Below are positions 7,187 through 7,527 of a stretch of 7,527 nucleotides of DNA, in pieces; position 1 is the first letter of the stretch, and each line of letters begins with the position of its first letter. The notes under the pieces are model-generated. The model worked only from the letters and a program-made list of their open reading frames with translations. It was not told where the DNA came from and did not search any database. Source of the stretch: an uncultured Prevotella sp. (GTDB lineage: Bacteria > Bacteroidota > Bacteroidia > Bacteroidales > Bacteroidaceae); assembly GCA_900769055.1 (NCBI GenBank), contig CAAGFF010000180.1, positions 1-7,527 of the forward strand, in the 5' to 3' direction. Position numbers and translations under genes: made by a program.

Positions 7187-7356
7187 GGATTAACATAACG
7201 TGAGTTCGATGAACAGCTTCTCTGGCAATGCCAATCGACTTCATTGAATGAAAGATTATTAATCATGAGCGGTCGAAAGATGTTTGCTTATCATCAATCT
7301 CAGAAGACCGAGTAGTTACGTTCAAACCTCTTTTGCCCTTACATTTTATGGTTAGA
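7187..7356. other. Non-coding stretch after the barrel gene
   Basis: I see no credible gene here; the longest frame noticed is a 16-codon ORF at 7265-7315 with no supporting signal. Small dyads are present: TTCATT-G-AATGAA (7240-7252), GATTA-T-TAATC (7254-7264) and CGGTC/GACCG (7270-7274 with 7306-7310). None is followed by a T run, so no convincing terminator directly follows the barrel gene. TTTTATGGTT (7344-7353) resembles the spacer-proximal part of the array units downstream. Confidence 0.5.
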
Positions 7357-7455
7357 AAAACGCCGTTTTCTGATGTGTAAAACGCCGTTTTCTGGTTGTA
7401 AAACGCCGTTTTATGATGTAAAAAACGCGGTTTTATGATTGGGAAACGGCGTTTT
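7357..7455. repeat. Array of five 13-bp palindromes with 21-22 bp period
   Basis: Copies begin at 7357, 7379, 7400, 7422 and 7443. The first three are identical, AAAACGCCGTTTT, a perfect 6-bp inverted repeat around one central C. The fourth is AAAACGCGGTTTT (one change). The fifth, AAACGGCGTTTT at 7444-7455, has the opposite central base, so it reads as the reverse complement. Spacers are 8-9 nt and all begin [C/A]TG[A/G]T. Start-to-start distances are 22, 21, 22 and 21 bp, about two turns of B-DNA. A degenerate right half-site (TTTT at 7344-7347) fits the same phase. There is no coding potential, and repeats and spacers are far too short for CRISPR. An operator array or multi-hairpin RNA is inference. 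Confidence 0.85.
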
Positions 7456-7497
7456 ATTACCTTTACTCAACTTTAGCAAGAAAAGGAAATTGTTAGC

Positions 7498-7520
7498 AGT
7501 TAAGGAGTTAAGGAGTTAAG
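7498..7520 (+). repeat. 8-bp tandem repeat carrying two AAGGAG Shine-Dalgarno-like sites
   Basis: AGTTAAGG occurs at 7498-7505 and 7506-7513, with a 7-nt partial copy at 7514-7520. Each full junction makes AAGGAG (7502-7507 and 7510-7515). The nearer one ends 9 nt before an ATG at 7525-7527, the last three bases of the window, so this may be the ribosome binding site of a gene continuing to the right. Only the start codon is visible, so no gene is called. Strong Shine-Dalgarno sites are unusual in Bacteroidetes, so the repeat may simply be a microsatellite. Confidence 0.5.
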
Positions 7521-7527
7521 CCAAATG

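Noticed and set aside
7265..7315. 16-codon small ORF after the barrel gene
   Set aside because: It is too short to distinguish from chance, with no ribosome binding site, promoter or recognisable peptide.
7357..7455. CRISPR array
   Set aside because: Repeats are 13 bp and spacers are 8-9 bp with similar sequence, unlike CRISPR repeats (about 23-47 bp) with unique spacers. No cas gene is nearby.

Overview
The window looks like chromosomal DNA of a Bacteroidales species, most likely Prevotella or a close relative. Four observations support this. Three intergenic sites match the Bacteroidetes -7 promoter consensus TAnnTTTG. Start codons follow A-rich leaders without Shine-Dalgarno sequences. 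The nucleoside diphosphate kinase has the KPCT active-site variant I associate with this group. A large modular secreted protein and a plug-plus-barrel outer-membrane protein of the OMP_b-brl_3 type are also typical. The genus is inferred from these features and was not tested by a search.

Layout. Positions 1-3038 (minus strand) are one uninterrupted reading frame of 1012 codons that starts at 3038 and runs off the left edge. It encodes a secreted protein with an N-terminal beta domain followed by alternating helical segments and lectin-like modules. A 388-nt divergent intergenic region (3039-3426) carries back-to-back promoters for this gene and for ndk (3427-3900, plus). A clear stem-loop terminator follows ndk. 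Next comes an AraC-family regulator (4002-4823, plus) with no ATG at the expected start. A 203-nt gap holds a TAnnTTTG promoter element and a G/C-block palindromic repeat. An outer-membrane beta-barrel protein follows (5027-7186, plus). The last 341 nt have no gene. They contain five copies of a 13-bp palindrome spaced 21-22 bp apart, then an 8-bp tandem repeat that places AAGGAG sequences just before an ATG at the very end.

How the parts fit. ndk is housekeeping nucleotide metabolism and seems independent of its neighbours. The AraC regulator and the outer-membrane protein are codirectional and may form a regulator-target pair, but the barrel gene has its own promoter. No SusD-like lipoprotein or glycan-degrading enzyme is present, so this does not look like a polysaccharide utilisation locus. 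The feature most worth following up is the helically phased palindrome array at 7357-7455. I see no defence system, CRISPR array, integrase, transposase or RNA gene.
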